A stretch of 64,000 nt of DNA from NCBI RefSeq assembly GCF_027307225.1, contig NZ_DAHUXJ010000103.1, positions 1-64,000 on the forward strand, written 5' to 3'. Made by a program: the position numbers and the translations under genes. Under the pieces are notes generated by a model. That model ran no database searches. It was given only the letters and a program-made list of their open reading frames with translations, and was not told the DNA's origin. How positions within the stretch are numbered: position 1 is the stretch's first letter; each line of letters starts with the position of its first letter. The stretch is from Bradyrhizobium sp. Its GTDB lineage: Bacteria; Pseudomonadota; Alphaproteobacteria; Rhizobiales; Xanthobacteraceae. Below, in pieces: positions 25,512 to 35,215 of this stretch.

Positions 25512-26792
25512 TCACAGCCGCCACAGCTCGATGCCGGCGGGCTTTGCGCTTCGATCGAGCTTCATCTTGACGTCGAAGACAAGACCGGAGCCGCCGACCA
25601 GGAGTCTCTGAATTAGCGGCCAGCCGCCTTCGACGTAGCTGTCGTGCGCAACCGCCAGAATGATCGCATCCGCCGGCCGCAACGCGTTCAGCCTGGTAAT
25701 GGTCAGGCCGTATTCGTGTTTGGCTTCCTCGGGGCTCGCCAGGGGATCGTGCACCTGCACCTGAAGGCCGAACGATTCCAGTTCGCGGATGATGTCGACG
25801 ACGCGCGAGTTGCGTGTGTCCGGAACATCTTCCTTGAAGGTCAAGCCAAGAACGGTGACGGTGCCCGCCGACCCATTTCGGCGAAGCAGCCCGCGGATGC
25901 ATTCCTTGGCGATACGCTGGCCCATGCCGTCGTTGATGCGACGCCCGGCGAGAATGACCTCGGGATGATAGCCCGCCTTCTCGGCGCGGTAGGTCAGGTA
26001 GTACGGATCGACGCCGATGCAGTGGCCGCCGACGAGGCCGGGCTGAAACGGCATGAAATTCCATTTCGTCCGTGCGGCAGCGAGCACGTCGCCAGTGTCG
26101 ATTTGGAGCGCCTGAAAGATCAGCGACAATTCATTCATGAAGGCGATATTGAGGTCGCGCTGCGTGTTTTCGATCACCTTTGCCGCCTCAGCCACCTTGA
26201 TCGAGGGGGCGCGATGTACACCGGCCTTCACGACAGAGCCGTAAGTATCGGCGATGACGTCGAGCGTTTCCGGATTCTGCGCGGAGACCACCTTGATGAT
26301 CGTCTCCAGGCGATGAAGCTTGTCGCCGGGATTGATGCGCTCCGGCGAATAGCCGACGTTGAAATCGGTGGCCACCTTCAGCCGTGCTCCCTGCTCCAGG
26401 ATCGGCACGCACTCCTCCTCGACCGCGCCCGGATAGACGGTGGATTCATAGACCACGATATCGCCCTTCTTGAGCACAGCGCCCACAAGGCGCGACGCTT
26501 CGAACATCGAGCGGAGATCTGGCCGCCGTGCTTCATCGATCGGCGTGGGCACCGTGACAATGAAAAAATCCGAGTTGCCGAGACTCCGTGCATCACTCGT
26601 GAACCTCAGCGAAGGGTGCTTGAGATCGCCCGCTTCAACTTCACGCGTGCGATCCTGCCCGCTCTCAAGCTCACCGACACGCGAGGCGTCGATGTCGAAA
26701 CCGGTCACAGCAAAGCCCTCGCGCGCAAAAGCGACGGCCACGGGCAGGCCGACATAGCCCAATCCGATGACCGCGATTTTTCGTTGGTGTGC
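25512..26792 (-). CDS. tviB: Nucleotide-sugar 6-dehydrogenase (TviB/WbpO type)
   Basis: About 426 residues from the GTG at 26792. An ATG at 26825 is also in frame but overlaps the upstream gene by 28 bp, and homology starts at KIAVIGLGYVGLPVAVAF. It oxidises the C6 of a UDP-N-acetylhexosamine to a uronic acid, using NAD. The catalytic cysteine is in GLVGGHCIGVDPYYLTYRA, and the following GYHPEVILAGRRIND matches the TviB/WbpO group (UDP-GlcNAc/GalNAc) better than UDP-glucose dehydrogenase. The C-terminal domain has TVLGLTFKEDVPDTRNS. Products may be amidated by the AsnB-like enzyme encoded nearby. Confidence 0.9.
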   Translation of the reverse strand, partial: AHQRKIAVIGLGYVGLPVAVAFAREGFAVTGFDIDASRVGELESGQDRTREVEAGDLKHPSLRFTSDARSLGNSDFFIVTVPTPIDEARRPDLRSMFEASRLVGAVLKKGDIVVYESTVYPGAVEEECVPILEQGARLKVATDFNVGYSPERINPGDKLHRLETIIKVVSAQNPETLDVIADTYGSVVKAGVHRAPSIKVAEAAKVIENTQRDLNIAFMNELSLIFQALQIDTGDVLAAARTKWNFMPFQPGLVGGHCIGVDPYYLTYRAEKAGYHPEVILAGRRINDGMGQRIAKECIRGLLRRNGSAGTVTVLGLTFKEDVPDTRNSRVVDIIRELESFGLQVQVHDPLASPEEAKHEYGLTITRLNALRPADAIILAVAHDSYVEGGWPLIQRLLVGGSGLVFDVKMKLDRSAKPAGIELWRL

Positions 26793-26797
26793 CACGT

Positions 26798-27631
26798 TTA
26801 AAGCGCCGCGTGAAAATCGTGCCATGTGGGAGTGCCGCGAAAGAGCGGCACGGTACGACGAACAGCATCAAAGCTCGCCAGCACCTCGTCGATTGTCAGC
26901 CAACTGCCGGGGACCTCGCGGCCAAATGTGCCGGAGTGGCTATCGTTGAATTGCGCCCACACATAGCGACCCTCCCGCCAGGTCCACGGCCAGAGCCAGG
27001 ATTCATTCTTCTCTCTTTGATCGACCAGCTGAAATCGTCGATAGCCCAATTCAAAAAGTGTTTGCGCGATCTCTCGCGAATGTGCTTCGGCAGATACGTA
27101 ACGTGGAAGCTCGGAAAGCGATTTCAATGATTTAACGGCATCAAGATCGGCCTCCTCGATATCAATCTTGAGATAATAGGGAATCCCGTGCTCCCGCAGC
27201 ACGCAGTCGAGCGTTGTGCAATCGACCTCTATCGTCCGAAGCGCGTCATCCATTTGCCCACGCCGGCTAGGCATGATTGAAGACCAGTGAGGATTGGAAG
27301 CATGCACGTCAAGCTCGACGCGGCCCTTCGTGGAGCCTATTGCTGTTTCCACGATCGTCAACCGGCCTTCGTCAAGGTGGCTGGCGAACCGCTCTCTCGC
27401 CAACATGACGAGAGCGGGATTCGCTTCGATTGCCACGACTCGAAAACCCTTGGCCAGGTAAAACTCGGTATCTCCACCGTCGCACAAACCTACATCGTAA
27501 ATGAGTGCAGCCTCATCGGGCTGCCAGGTGAATGGCCACACAACGAGCGGCCCTCTGAGCCAATCCAACGCCTTCCGTCGCACTCGAATGAGCGCCGCCG
27601 GTGTAGAGCTCTTGATTACATCCCTTAACAT
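26798..27631 (-). CDS. FkbM-family methyltransferase
   Basis: 277 residues. LIYDVGLCDGGDTEFYLAKG is the SAM-binding motif I and FRVVAIEANPALVMLARERF motif II. VDCTTLDCVLREHGIPYYLK followed by IDIEEADLDA is the FkbM signature. Such enzymes O-methylate sugars in polysaccharides, glycolipids and antibiotics. The C-terminal half has an unusual WLWPWTWREGRYVWAQFNDS segment and little resemblance to known members. It is directly upstream of the nucleotide-sugar dehydrogenase with only a few bases between. Confidence 0.88.
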   Translation of the reverse strand: MLRDVIKSSTPAALIRVRRKALDWLRGPLVVWPFTWQPDEAALIYDVGLCDGGDTEFYLAKGFRVVAIEANPALVMLARERFASHLDEGRLTIVETAIGSTKGRVELDVHASNPHWSSIMPSRRGQMDDALRTIEVDCTTLDCVLREHGIPYYLKIDIEEADLDAVKSLKSLSELPRYVSAEAHSREIAQTLFELGYRRFQLVDQREKNESWLWPWTWREGRYVWAQFNDSHSGTFGREVPGSWLTIDEVLASFDAVRRTVPLFRGTPTWHDFHAAL

Positions 27632-27735
27632 GACCGAACTGAAGTGCTTTCCGAATTAACTAACAAATGCCAGCCGTAACTGCGTGCCTCTTTGCGGCAA
27701 ACGCATTTATGATGCCTCGACGTCGTTGTCCACTT

Positions 27736-29700
27736 CTAAGCGCACCACTGGTCGTGCCAGGCTTGGGCCATCAGGACATTCCAAAGCCAATAACCGTGGT
27801 TGCGCCGGCCGCTCATGTGCTCGGCCGTCCGCGCCGCGACGCGGCTCGCATTGAACAGGCCCTGCGCTTGCAGCCGCGCCGGCGAGAGAAGGTCGCTGGC
27901 CCATGACCTCAGCGGTCCGCGCAGCCAGTCATCGATGGGAATGCCGAAACCGGTCTTCGGCCGGTCGACCATATCTGCCGGAACGTGTTGATAGAGCACC
28001 TGTCTGACCAGCCACTTGCCGCGGCCGCTCCGAACTTTCATGCCGGGAGGAATTCGCGCGGCAAATTCCACCACATCCTTGTCGAGAAATGGCACGCGGG
28101 TTTCAAGTGCGACCGCCATCGCCGCGCGATCGACTTTCTGCAAAATGTCGTCGGTCAGATAGCTGAGCGAATCCGCGAGCGTCATGCGATCGAGCGGATC
28201 GAGGGCAGCTTTCACTCTGTTCATTTCGCCGTCCGCCCAGCTCCGGTCCTCCTCGCCGCGTAGAACCGTTTGCGCGGGATCGTCGTCGATCGAGCAAAGC
28301 TCCCGGTACATCTCATCGAGCGAGGTCGATCCAACGATACGCGCCAGCTTGGCGGCCTGGTCGCCCGCGCGCCGTATCTTGAACCGCGCGGGCAGGAGCG
28401 GCCCCGCCATCCGCGCGATCGTGCCGGCGGGCTCCGGCGAAACGCTGCGCAGAAGCACTCCGAGCACCTGCCGAAGCACTGCCGGCATCGCGCCGAATCG
28501 CTTGTTGAGGCTGTTACCCCAGACGTGGCGGTTATAGCCGCCGAACAGTTCGTCACCAGCATCGCCCGACAACGCCACCGTGACATGCTGCCGGGCCAGA
28601 GCCGACACCAGGTGTGTCGGAATCTGCGACGAATCCGCGAACGGCTCGTCATACATTGTCGGCAGCTTTGGAATGACGTCCATCGCCGTTTTCGCATCGA
28701 CGTAGAATTCGGTGTGCGAGGTACCGAGATGAGCGGCGACCTTGCGGGCGTCCGCCGCCTCATCGAATGCGTCTTCCCGGAAGCCGATGGTGAAGGTGCG
28801 AACCGGCTGACTGGCTTGCGCCTGCATCAACGCGACAATGGCGGAAGAATCGATTCCGCCCGACAAGAACGCCCCGAGCGGCACATCGGAGAGGCACTGG
28901 CGCTTCGTGGCGATGGAGAGCAGGCGCTGCAATTCGGCGACCGCCTCCCCCTCGTCGGTGATGCGCGCCGCCTGCGCGGCAACGACCGTCTCGCGTTGCG
29001 ACCAATACGGCTTGGCCGCAGGCAAGCTGCCTACGACCGCGCCAGCGGTGAAGATGATATAAGAAGCGGCGGGAAGCTTCCGGACATCGGTCCAGATGGT
29101 CGAAGGCGCGGGCACGTAGGCATAGCGCATGAAGGACGTCAGAGCATTGCGATCCAGCGACGGCGACCACTCGGGGTGGGTTGTCAGCGCCTTGAGTTCC
29201 GACGCGAAGATGAGGTCTCGCCCGCTCCAGCCATAAAAAAGCGGCTTCTCGCCGAAGCGGTCGCGGGCGAGCGTCAGCGTCCGCTCGCGTTCGTCCCACA
29301 ATGCGAGCGCAAACATGCCCGAGAAACGTTGCAGCGCTGATTCCAGGCCCCAATGTCTGACGGCGCAGAGCAATGTCTCGGTGTCGGAATGTCCGCGCCA
29401 GTTCGGCGCGGCGCCGGCAGCTTCAAGTTCGCTTCTAATATCGAGATGGTTGTAGATTTCGCCATTGAAGATAACGGTAAAGCGGCCGCAGTCGCTGTGC
29501 ATGGGTTGGTGACCTGCCTGCGACAGATCAAGTACCGCAAGCCTGCGATGGCCGAAGGCGATGCCGGCGGGCGCGCGGGTCCAGGTGCCCTCCGCATCAG
29601 GACCTCGATATGCCAGCGCATCCGTCATATGCCTGGCAATCGCGGTTAGCTCGGTCTCCTCGCCGCCTCCGGGCCGAAGCAAGCCCGCGATGCCGCACAT
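27736..29700 (-). CDS. asnB: Asparagine synthase-type glutamine amidotransferase (AsnB/WbpS-like)
   Basis: 654 residues. The N-terminal nucleophile Cys2 is in MCGIAGLL, so the class II glutaminase is intact (GHRRLAVLDLS, FNGEIYNH). The synthetase domain has the pyrophosphate loop SGGIDSS at 280-286. In polysaccharide loci such enzymes amidate uronic acids rather than aspartate. The neighbouring uronic-acid genes favour that role, but asparagine synthesis cannot be excluded. The start at 29700 shares one base with the stop of the upstream GT2 gene (TGATG), which shows tight coupling. The ATG must be used because Cys2 has to be at the N-terminus. Confidence 0.92.
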   Translation of the reverse strand: MCGIAGLLRPGGGEETELTAIARHMTDALAYRGPDAEGTWTRAPAGIAFGHRRLAVLDLSQAGHQPMHSDCGRFTVIFNGEIYNHLDIRSELEAAGAAPNWRGHSDTETLLCAVRHWGLESALQRFSGMFALALWDERERTLTLARDRFGEKPLFYGWSGRDLIFASELKALTTHPEWSPSLDRNALTSFMRYAYVPAPSTIWTDVRKLPAASYIIFTAGAVVGSLPAAKPYWSQRETVVAAQAARITDEGEAVAELQRLLSIATKRQCLSDVPLGAFLSGGIDSSAIVALMQAQASQPVRTFTIGFREDAFDEAADARKVAAHLGTSHTEFYVDAKTAMDVIPKLPTMYDEPFADSSQIPTHLVSALARQHVTVALSGDAGDELFGGYNRHVWGNSLNKRFGAMPAVLRQVLGVLLRSVSPEPAGTIARMAGPLLPARFKIRRAGDQAAKLARIVGSTSLDEMYRELCSIDDDPAQTVLRGEEDRSWADGEMNRVKAALDPLDRMTLADSLSYLTDDILQKVDRAAMAVALETRVPFLDKDVVEFAARIPPGMKVRSGRGKWLVRQVLYQHVPADMVDRPKTGFGIPIDDWLRGPLRSWASDLLSPARLQAQGLFNASRVAARTAEHMSGRRNHGYWLWNVLMAQAWHDQWCA

Positions 29701-30629
29701 CAGCCCACACTCTCGTTGGAATGGCCGTGAGGCGTCAAGCTTTCCTGCAACTGTCGCCACGCCTCACCGGTTGCCGGAGAAACGGGCTTCAGGCGCCTCC
29801 GCTGCATCTGCCGATTGAGGCCCAGTGCGAGGGTCGCGACATCAGCCGCCCCCTTTGCGCAGTTGGTCGCGATTCCGGCCAACGCCGGCAAAGCTTCACC
29901 CGTTGCGATCGCGTTGCGCCAGACCGATCCCATAAACGTCGTCCGCCCCGGCAGCAGTTTTTTCAACGCCAATCGTTCCTGGCGGTAGCCGAGAAGGACG
30001 TTGTCAAGCGCGCCCAGCCTGCTGTGACGAAAACTGCGCAGCAACAGGTCCTGATCTTCTGCATATCCGAGCTCGGCGTTGTAGGGATTGTTGCGAAACC
30101 AGCTCGCTCGTCCACACCAGGTTGGATGAGGAAACGGAAAGCCGACGAAGGGTCGCGCAGCGATTTCCTGATGATGGAGCCCGACCGGCATCTCACCCAC
30201 AAGTTCGCCGCCGTTCCTGAAAACAACGGCGCCACATCCCAGAAGATCGAGCTGGGGATCCTCGCGCAAGCGGGTGACCTGCTGCGCCAGACGTTCGGGA
30301 AAGCAGATGTCGTCGGCATCCATCCGCGCGATGAACTCCCCCCTCGCAAGACCAACCGCCTGATTGAGACGCGCCGCGAGAAACAAGGTGCGGGCCTCGC
30401 GGACAAGCTGAATACGCTGATCGTCGAAGCCTGCCACGATAGCGCCGCTGTCGTCAGACGAGCCGTTGTCAATGACGATGAACTCCCAATCGCGCAAGCT
30501 CTGCATCACGACCGAGCGTACCGCCTCGCCGACAGTCGAAGCGCCGTTGCGCATCGACATGATCACCGAGACGACAGGAGGAGGATTACCGTTGTAACCA
30601 GAATTTCGCAAATTTGGTCTTCTCAGCAA
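29700..30629 (-). CDS. Glycosyltransferase family 2
   Basis: 309 residues, GT-A fold. VVSVIMSMRNGASTVGEAVR opens the domain, WEFIVIDNGSSDDSG is the nucleotide-binding loop, and FIARMDADDICFPERL contains the DxD metal site. PVGLHHQEIAARPFVGFPF and the later acidic AEDQDLLLR give the acceptor and catalytic region. The start is a TTG at 30629. It is coupled to the asnB-like gene. The sugar transferred is unknown. Confidence 0.9.
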   Translation of the reverse strand: MLRRPNLRNSGYNGNPPPVVSVIMSMRNGASTVGEAVRSVVMQSLRDWEFIVIDNGSSDDSGAIVAGFDDQRIQLVREARTLFLAARLNQAVGLARGEFIARMDADDICFPERLAQQVTRLREDPQLDLLGCGAVVFRNGGELVGEMPVGLHHQEIAARPFVGFPFPHPTWCGRASWFRNNPYNAELGYAEDQDLLLRSFRHSRLGALDNVLLGYRQERLALKKLLPGRTTFMGSVWRNAIATGEALPALAGIATNCAKGAADVATLALGLNRQMQRRRLKPVSPATGEAWRQLQESLTPHGHSNESVG

Positions 30630-30742
30630 ACGGGTTCTACGCTGCAGCCCCCGTCACGCGAGCCGGCAAATCGCGTTATCCGGCGTTTGCGCGACGAATT
30701 CGAAGTTCCACGGCACCAATCAAGAGCAGCTTGATTTATCCA

Positions 30743-31651
30743 TCAAACCAGAATCCACGGCTCGGGGTAAATGTCCCTGGTATTTTTCCGGCTCAGCTCA
30801 GACGGCGAAAACCATGAGCGCGGCGCGACGACGATCTTGTCGGGCGAACGATTGAGCCACGCCCCCCACCAGCTGAAGGAACTATTGGCAATCACGTGAT
30901 GCCGGCATCGCGCCATCAGCGCCATGTCTTCCCAGGGACGCTCGGCGTCGCCGCGCACATGCACAAGCCGCGACTTCGGCACAAAGCTCAGAACCTGCTC
31001 GGCGGCCTCCGAATCGTCCGAAAAGATGAACAGCTCGGCTTCGTCGCCGGCTATGCTTTCCAGGCGACCGAGCGCCTCGCGATAGAACGTTTCACCGAGA
31101 ATTCCGTGAACCTCATGCGTGCCAGGCTTGAGATAGTCGCCGCGGCGGACGTGAATCGAGACCGGCAGGCGGCTCGCTCCGATCCGATTCAGCGCCGCCG
31201 TGGCCGCAGTCCCTAATGGTTCACGAAGCGCAAACCAATCCCGCAAGCCTTCCGCAATCGAAGAGAAGTAGCGCTCGCTCTGGAAATAGCCGAACAACGC
31301 CATCTGCGGACCCAGCGCTTCGAATGCCGGATCATAGTGGAAATGCGGTTCGCGATATTCATTCGGCGCTGCAAGTCTCGGCAGGCCGGCCTTGCCAAGC
31401 AACCGGTCAATCCGCGCCTTCCATTTGGCGCGTTCAAAGTTCGCTTCTGCTTTTTGAGCGGGCTCGGCCCGTGCCAAGGCGACGGCTTCCGGTACGGCCA
31501 AGCGGTCGAGCAGAAACGGGCGCAGCGCGTAATTCCGAAAGCCGCTGATATCGAGCGCCAGGGGAACGCCGTGACGCATCGCAAGTGCCTTGCCGGCTGC
31601 GTACTGGAACATCTGGTTTCCCAGACCGCCGATCAGCGATACCGTGATCAC
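30743..31651 (-). CDS. GT11 alpha-1,2-fucosyltransferase-like
   Basis: 302 residues of glycosyltransferase family 11. ITVSLIGGLGNQMFQYAAGK is the family N-terminal signature, the GDP-fucose-binding HVRRGDY is at 167-173, and NSSFSWWGAWL is the third conserved motif. The start is GTG at 31651. The donor GDP-L-fucose would come from Gmd and Fcl encoded at 9.6-11.7 kb on the same strand. This suggests a terminal or branch alpha-1,2-fucose on the surface polysaccharide. Confidence 0.92.
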   Translation of the reverse strand: MITVSLIGGLGNQMFQYAAGKALAMRHGVPLALDISGFRNYALRPFLLDRLAVPEAVALARAEPAQKAEANFERAKWKARIDRLLGKAGLPRLAAPNEYREPHFHYDPAFEALGPQMALFGYFQSERYFSSIAEGLRDWFALREPLGTAATAALNRIGASRLPVSIHVRRGDYLKPGTHEVHGILGETFYREALGRLESIAGDEAELFIFSDDSEAAEQVLSFVPKSRLVHVRGDAERPWEDMALMARCRHHVIANSSFSWWGAWLNRSPDKIVVAPRSWFSPSELSRKNTRDIYPEPWILV

Positions 31652-31669
31652 GTCAACGCCGTCCAGACA

Positions 31670-32599
31670 TCAAATTCGACGGAGCTCGGCGACCGCAGCG
31701 CGAACGCCGGCTTCGATGTCGATTGCGGGTTGCCAGCCGAGTTCTGAACGAAGCAACTCGGGCGAACCGACCAGCCATGGTTCGTCGTCCTTGCGCATGG
31801 GGAGTGCGCCGAGGCCGATTAGCGATACGTCCGCATTCATCGCCCGTGCAACCGCTTCGGCGAATTCGCGTACCGAGTGGCCGCGTCCGGTGGCGACATT
31901 CCATGCGGCAATACCGCCCTTCTCGCTGGCATTTGCATCGGCGCGCAACATCGCCTCGATGACGTCGTCGATATGAACGAAGTCGAGGACCTGCGTGCCC
32001 GCCGAGATCGCCACGCATTCGCGCTTGCTCAAGCCGGTCACGAGCGCCGGCAAGAGCCGATGCGGCGCTTCGCCAGCGCCGTAGACCTTGAACAGTCGCA
32101 ACAAGCGAAACCCGACGCCGCCCTCCTGGGCGACCGCGCTCGCCATCAACCCGCCGGCGGCTTTCGACGCACCGTAGAGCTTGTGCATCTCCAGCGGAGC
32201 ATCTTCGGTGACCGGATCTTGCGTTGATGGACGTCGATACTCGGAAAAAGTGCCGGCCATCACCATGCGGGCGCGCCATTCCGCGCAGAGCCGCGCCAAT
32301 GTGGCCGGCAGCTCCATATTGATCCGCAACATCTCGGCGGCGTCGCGGTGATCCGGTTTCACGCCATAGGCGGCAAGATGAAAGACCACGTCGACCGGCG
32401 CTATCGAAAGACGCCGCAGGTTGCCTTCGCTGAAATCATCACACGCAACGATGCGAAGGCGATCACGCCACTCCGCAGGCTGCACGCTTGACGAGCGGAC
32501 CAGCGCAGTGACCTGCCTGCCCTCGGACAGTAGCCGGGCGACGAGACGGCACCCGATGAAACCGGAGGCGCCGGTGACAAGCGCACTAGCTGTTGACAT
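31670..32599 (-). CDS. NAD-dependent sugar epimerase/reductase
   Basis: 309 residues. The Rossmann motif TGASGFIGCRL is at about 9-19, the active-site Tyr/Lys is in KLYGASKAAGG, and a conserved Thr occurs in VMAGTFSEYRR. FKVYGAGEAPHRLLPAL and VLDFVHIDDVIEA are of the extended short-chain dehydrogenase type. It overlaps rfbG by 14 bp, so the obvious substrate is the CDP-4-keto-6-deoxyglucose made by RfbG. It may reduce or epimerise it as CDP-abequose/paratose-type enzymes do. The precise product cannot be read from sequence. Confidence 0.85.
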   Translation of the reverse strand: MSTASALVTGASGFIGCRLVARLLSEGRQVTALVRSSSVQPAEWRDRLRIVACDDFSEGNLRRLSIAPVDVVFHLAAYGVKPDHRDAAEMLRINMELPATLARLCAEWRARMVMAGTFSEYRRPSTQDPVTEDAPLEMHKLYGASKAAGGLMASAVAQEGGVGFRLLRLFKVYGAGEAPHRLLPALVTGLSKRECVAISAGTQVLDFVHIDDVIEAMLRADANASEKGGIAAWNVATGRGHSVREFAEAVARAMNADVSLIGLGALPMRKDDEPWLVGSPELLRSELGWQPAIDIEAGVRAAVAELRRI

Positions 32600-33683
32600 G
32601 ATCCCGAACGACTTCGCGATATTGCTCGATCTGCCGAGCGGTGATTTGCGCCGCCTTTGCGGGATCGGCGGCAAATTCCCGATACCAGTCGGCTGTCAGC
32701 CTGACCGTTTCGGCAAACGACAACGGTGGTGCCCAGCCGATTAACGTACGTGCTTTTGTGCTGTCGAGATGCAGGAAGCGCGTTTCGGGGAAACTGCCCG
32801 CAGCGTAAGTGATCGCGGGCCTGGTCCAGACCGTGGCGAGTTGCTCGACCAGATCACCGACGGTGCGAGAGGCCTCGTCGCCCGGACCGAAATTCCAGTT
32901 GTCCGCGGCAACGCGATCTCCGCCTAGCAGCCTCGCAGCCAGCACGAGATAGCCATGAACGAGCGCCATCACATGCTGCCAGGGGCGGACGGCGGCGGGA
33001 TTGCGCAGGTTGATCGGCAGGCCGGTCGTCACCGCACGCGCGAAATCCGGCACGATGCGGTCGGCCGACCAGTCGCCGCCGCCGATGATGTTGCCGCCGC
33101 GGGCATTCGCGATCAGCACGCCGTTGCCGCGCTCTGTGAGGGTCGCGCGATAGGATGCGGCGACCAGTTCGGCGCAGGCTTTGGAAGCGCTGTAGGGATC
33201 CTTGCCGCCGAGCGGATCCTGTTCGCGATAGCCCCACACCCGATCCTGGTCGCGATAAACCTTGTCGGTGGTGATACAGACAACCGCCTTGACGCCAGGC
33301 GTGAGCCGCGCGGCCTCGAGCACGTGGGCCGTGCCCAGCGCATTGGTGGCAAAAGTTTCAAGCGGATCGTCAAAGGATTTCGAAACCAGCGGCTGTGCGG
33401 CAAGGTGAATAATGACGGACGGCCGATGTCGCTCGATCGCCGTTCGAACCGTCTTGAAATCCCTGATATCGCCGATATCAGATGCCATGCCGTTGGCGAT
33501 ATCAGCCGCAGCGAACAGGCTGGGTTCGGTGTTGGGCGCCAGCGCGAGGCCCGCGACGTCACAGCCGATGCGCTTGAGCCAGCTGACAAGCCAACCGCCG
33601 GTAAAGCCGGTATGCCCGGTCACAAAGATGCGCTCGGCTTTCAGCGGAGCCTCAAAATCGAGCAAGCGAGCGTCGGTCGTCAT
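32586..33683 (-). CDS. rfbG: CDP-glucose 4,6-dehydratase
   Basis: 365 residues. FVTGHTGFTGGWLVSWLKRI is the characteristic RfbG nucleotide motif (residues 20-39). CITTDKVYRD, DPLGGKDPYSASKACAEL with catalytic Tyr/Lys, and ARGGNIIGGGDWSADRIVPD are family hallmarks. It makes CDP-4-keto-6-deoxyglucose, the entry to 3,6-dideoxysugars and other CDP-deoxysugars. Its substrate would come from RfbF encoded at 37.1-37.9 kb. Several glycosyltransferase genes separate the two, which is unusual. Confidence 0.94.
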   Translation of the reverse strand: MTTDARLLDFEAPLKAERIFVTGHTGFTGGWLVSWLKRIGCDVAGLALAPNTEPSLFAAADIANGMASDIGDIRDFKTVRTAIERHRPSVIIHLAAQPLVSKSFDDPLETFATNALGTAHVLEAARLTPGVKAVVCITTDKVYRDQDRVWGYREQDPLGGKDPYSASKACAELVAASYRATLTERGNGVLIANARGGNIIGGGDWSADRIVPDFARAVTTGLPINLRNPAAVRPWQHVMALVHGYLVLAARLLGGDRVAADNWNFGPGDEASRTVGDLVEQLATVWTRPAITYAAGSFPETRFLHLDSTKARTLIGWAPPLSFAETVRLTADWYREFAADPAKAAQITARQIEQYREVVRDHVNS

Positions 33684-33752
33684 CAGCGGCAGCGCCTCAA
33701 CGTGCGGCGAGGAAGAACGCCCGGAGATTTTATGTATTCATGGATGAACATC

Positions 33753-35093
33753 TTATCCTCGAGCCGGGGCTTCCACCGTTTCTGACATCATAGGCGACAT
33801 GACCGTTTCCCCCCGCAACACGCGCTCGTAGGACCGGCCGATCGTGGTCCATGTGAAGCGCTCTTGCCAGGCAAGGTGGCCCGCCTCTCCGAGCTTGTGC
33901 AGAAAATCTGGAGAGCGAACCGCCTTTTCCAACTCTCGCGCGAGCACATCAGGCGATACGTTCGTGTATCCGCGCTCGTCGACCTCGGCCGGACATATCC
34001 AGCCGCCACCGCTCCAGCGCACGATTTCCCCGGAGTTGCCAACCGGTACGGTGACAAACGGCGTACCAGCAGCAGCGGATTCAAACAAGACGAGCGGCGA
34101 GTACTCGACCTTGGAGGCAAAGACAAAAAGGTCGGCCTCCAAAAAGGCGCTGACGACGTCTTCGCGCGGCAAGTCGACATGCAGCACACGCTTCGTCCCG
34201 GCGCGAAGATCCCCGCTTTTAACGACGGTCTTGTCCAGATGCATCTCGGGCACCGGAGATCGCCTCGGGAAAAGCCGTTTCCAGACGCCTTGCCAGCCTT
34301 CCCGGGACAAAAACTCCACGCCTTTTCGCCAGACCCTTGGACGCAGCAGGAAGCCGAGAATGGCCAACAACGGCCTCTGCCTCGGCTCAGACGACCTGCC
34401 GTTCAGGATCAAGGCGACGTTACGCGAACCCGCATCCATCTGTGCGAATGCCTGGCCAACCTCCTTGTGGCCCTTACCCTCGATCGGGCTGCCAACGGTG
34501 AGGAACACGAAGTCGTCCGGCGGGATACCGAGCCTGGCTCTCAGCGTTCCATCTGCCACCCGGCCAAACTCCGTCTCGTTCGCCCCGTTGGGAATGATCG
34601 AGTAGTCGATAATTCCGTGCGCCTTTGCGAAGTCAATGTCGCGATATTTTCCCGAATAGAAAATCAGGTGATCGAACTTGCGCAAGATTTCCGGCATCCT
34701 GGCGAAGTAGTCGGCGTAGATCGGTTCATAGAGACCCGAGAAGCCGCACGGTATGAAAACCTTCCGCAGCTTCAGGCTATCCAGCACTGGCCAGAGTGCG
34801 TCAAAGCTCCATTGCTGCGCCGCCTTGATCAGAACCGCGTCACCTTCGAAATTCCTGACAAAACTCCGGTAGCGGTCGACTTCGCCAACCATGCCGACGG
34901 CAAGATTGCCTTCGACGCGAAATTCCTGGATCCGAACGCCATTGTGAAATTCGGCCGTGCGCGCCGAATGCGCACTGGTTGCCACGGTGACGTCATGGCC
35001 GGCCTTGACCATCTGCTCGGCGATCTGCCGGATCACCTCCTGCACGCCGCCGACGCTCGGCCAGTATTCGGCGCAGCAAAAAAGCAGTTTCAT
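33753..35093 (-). CDS. Glycosyltransferase family 4
   Basis: 446 residues, GT-B fold. KLLFCCAEYWPSVGGVQEVI is the typical acceptor-side opening with GGVxEV, and VFLTVGSPIEGKGHKEV marks the start of the donor domain. LFVFASKVEYSPLVLFESAA with ExxxxxxxE provides the nucleotide-sugar contact. A long insert (RPLLAILGFLLRPRVWRKGV) within the donor half is not usual. Sugar and linkage unknown. Confidence 0.88.
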   Translation of the reverse strand: MKLLFCCAEYWPSVGGVQEVIRQIAEQMVKAGHDVTVATSAHSARTAEFHNGVRIQEFRVEGNLAVGMVGEVDRYRSFVRNFEGDAVLIKAAQQWSFDALWPVLDSLKLRKVFIPCGFSGLYEPIYADYFARMPEILRKFDHLIFYSGKYRDIDFAKAHGIIDYSIIPNGANETEFGRVADGTLRARLGIPPDDFVFLTVGSPIEGKGHKEVGQAFAQMDAGSRNVALILNGRSSEPRQRPLLAILGFLLRPRVWRKGVEFLSREGWQGVWKRLFPRRSPVPEMHLDKTVVKSGDLRAGTKRVLHVDLPREDVVSAFLEADLFVFASKVEYSPLVLFESAAAGTPFVTVPVGNSGEIVRWSGGGWICPAEVDERGYTNVSPDVLARELEKAVRSPDFLHKLGEAGHLAWQERFTWTTIGRSYERVLRGETVMSPMMSETVEAPARG

Positions 35094-35215
35094 GTTGCGC
35101 TACTCAACAGGGATTTTCCGGGAGATGGCATTTTTTCACCCGGCCGCGAAAATAGCCCGCGCGGCGTTGTGAACCTGAACAACGACGCTCAGCGACCGAA
35201 TATGAGCCGCCTCAC

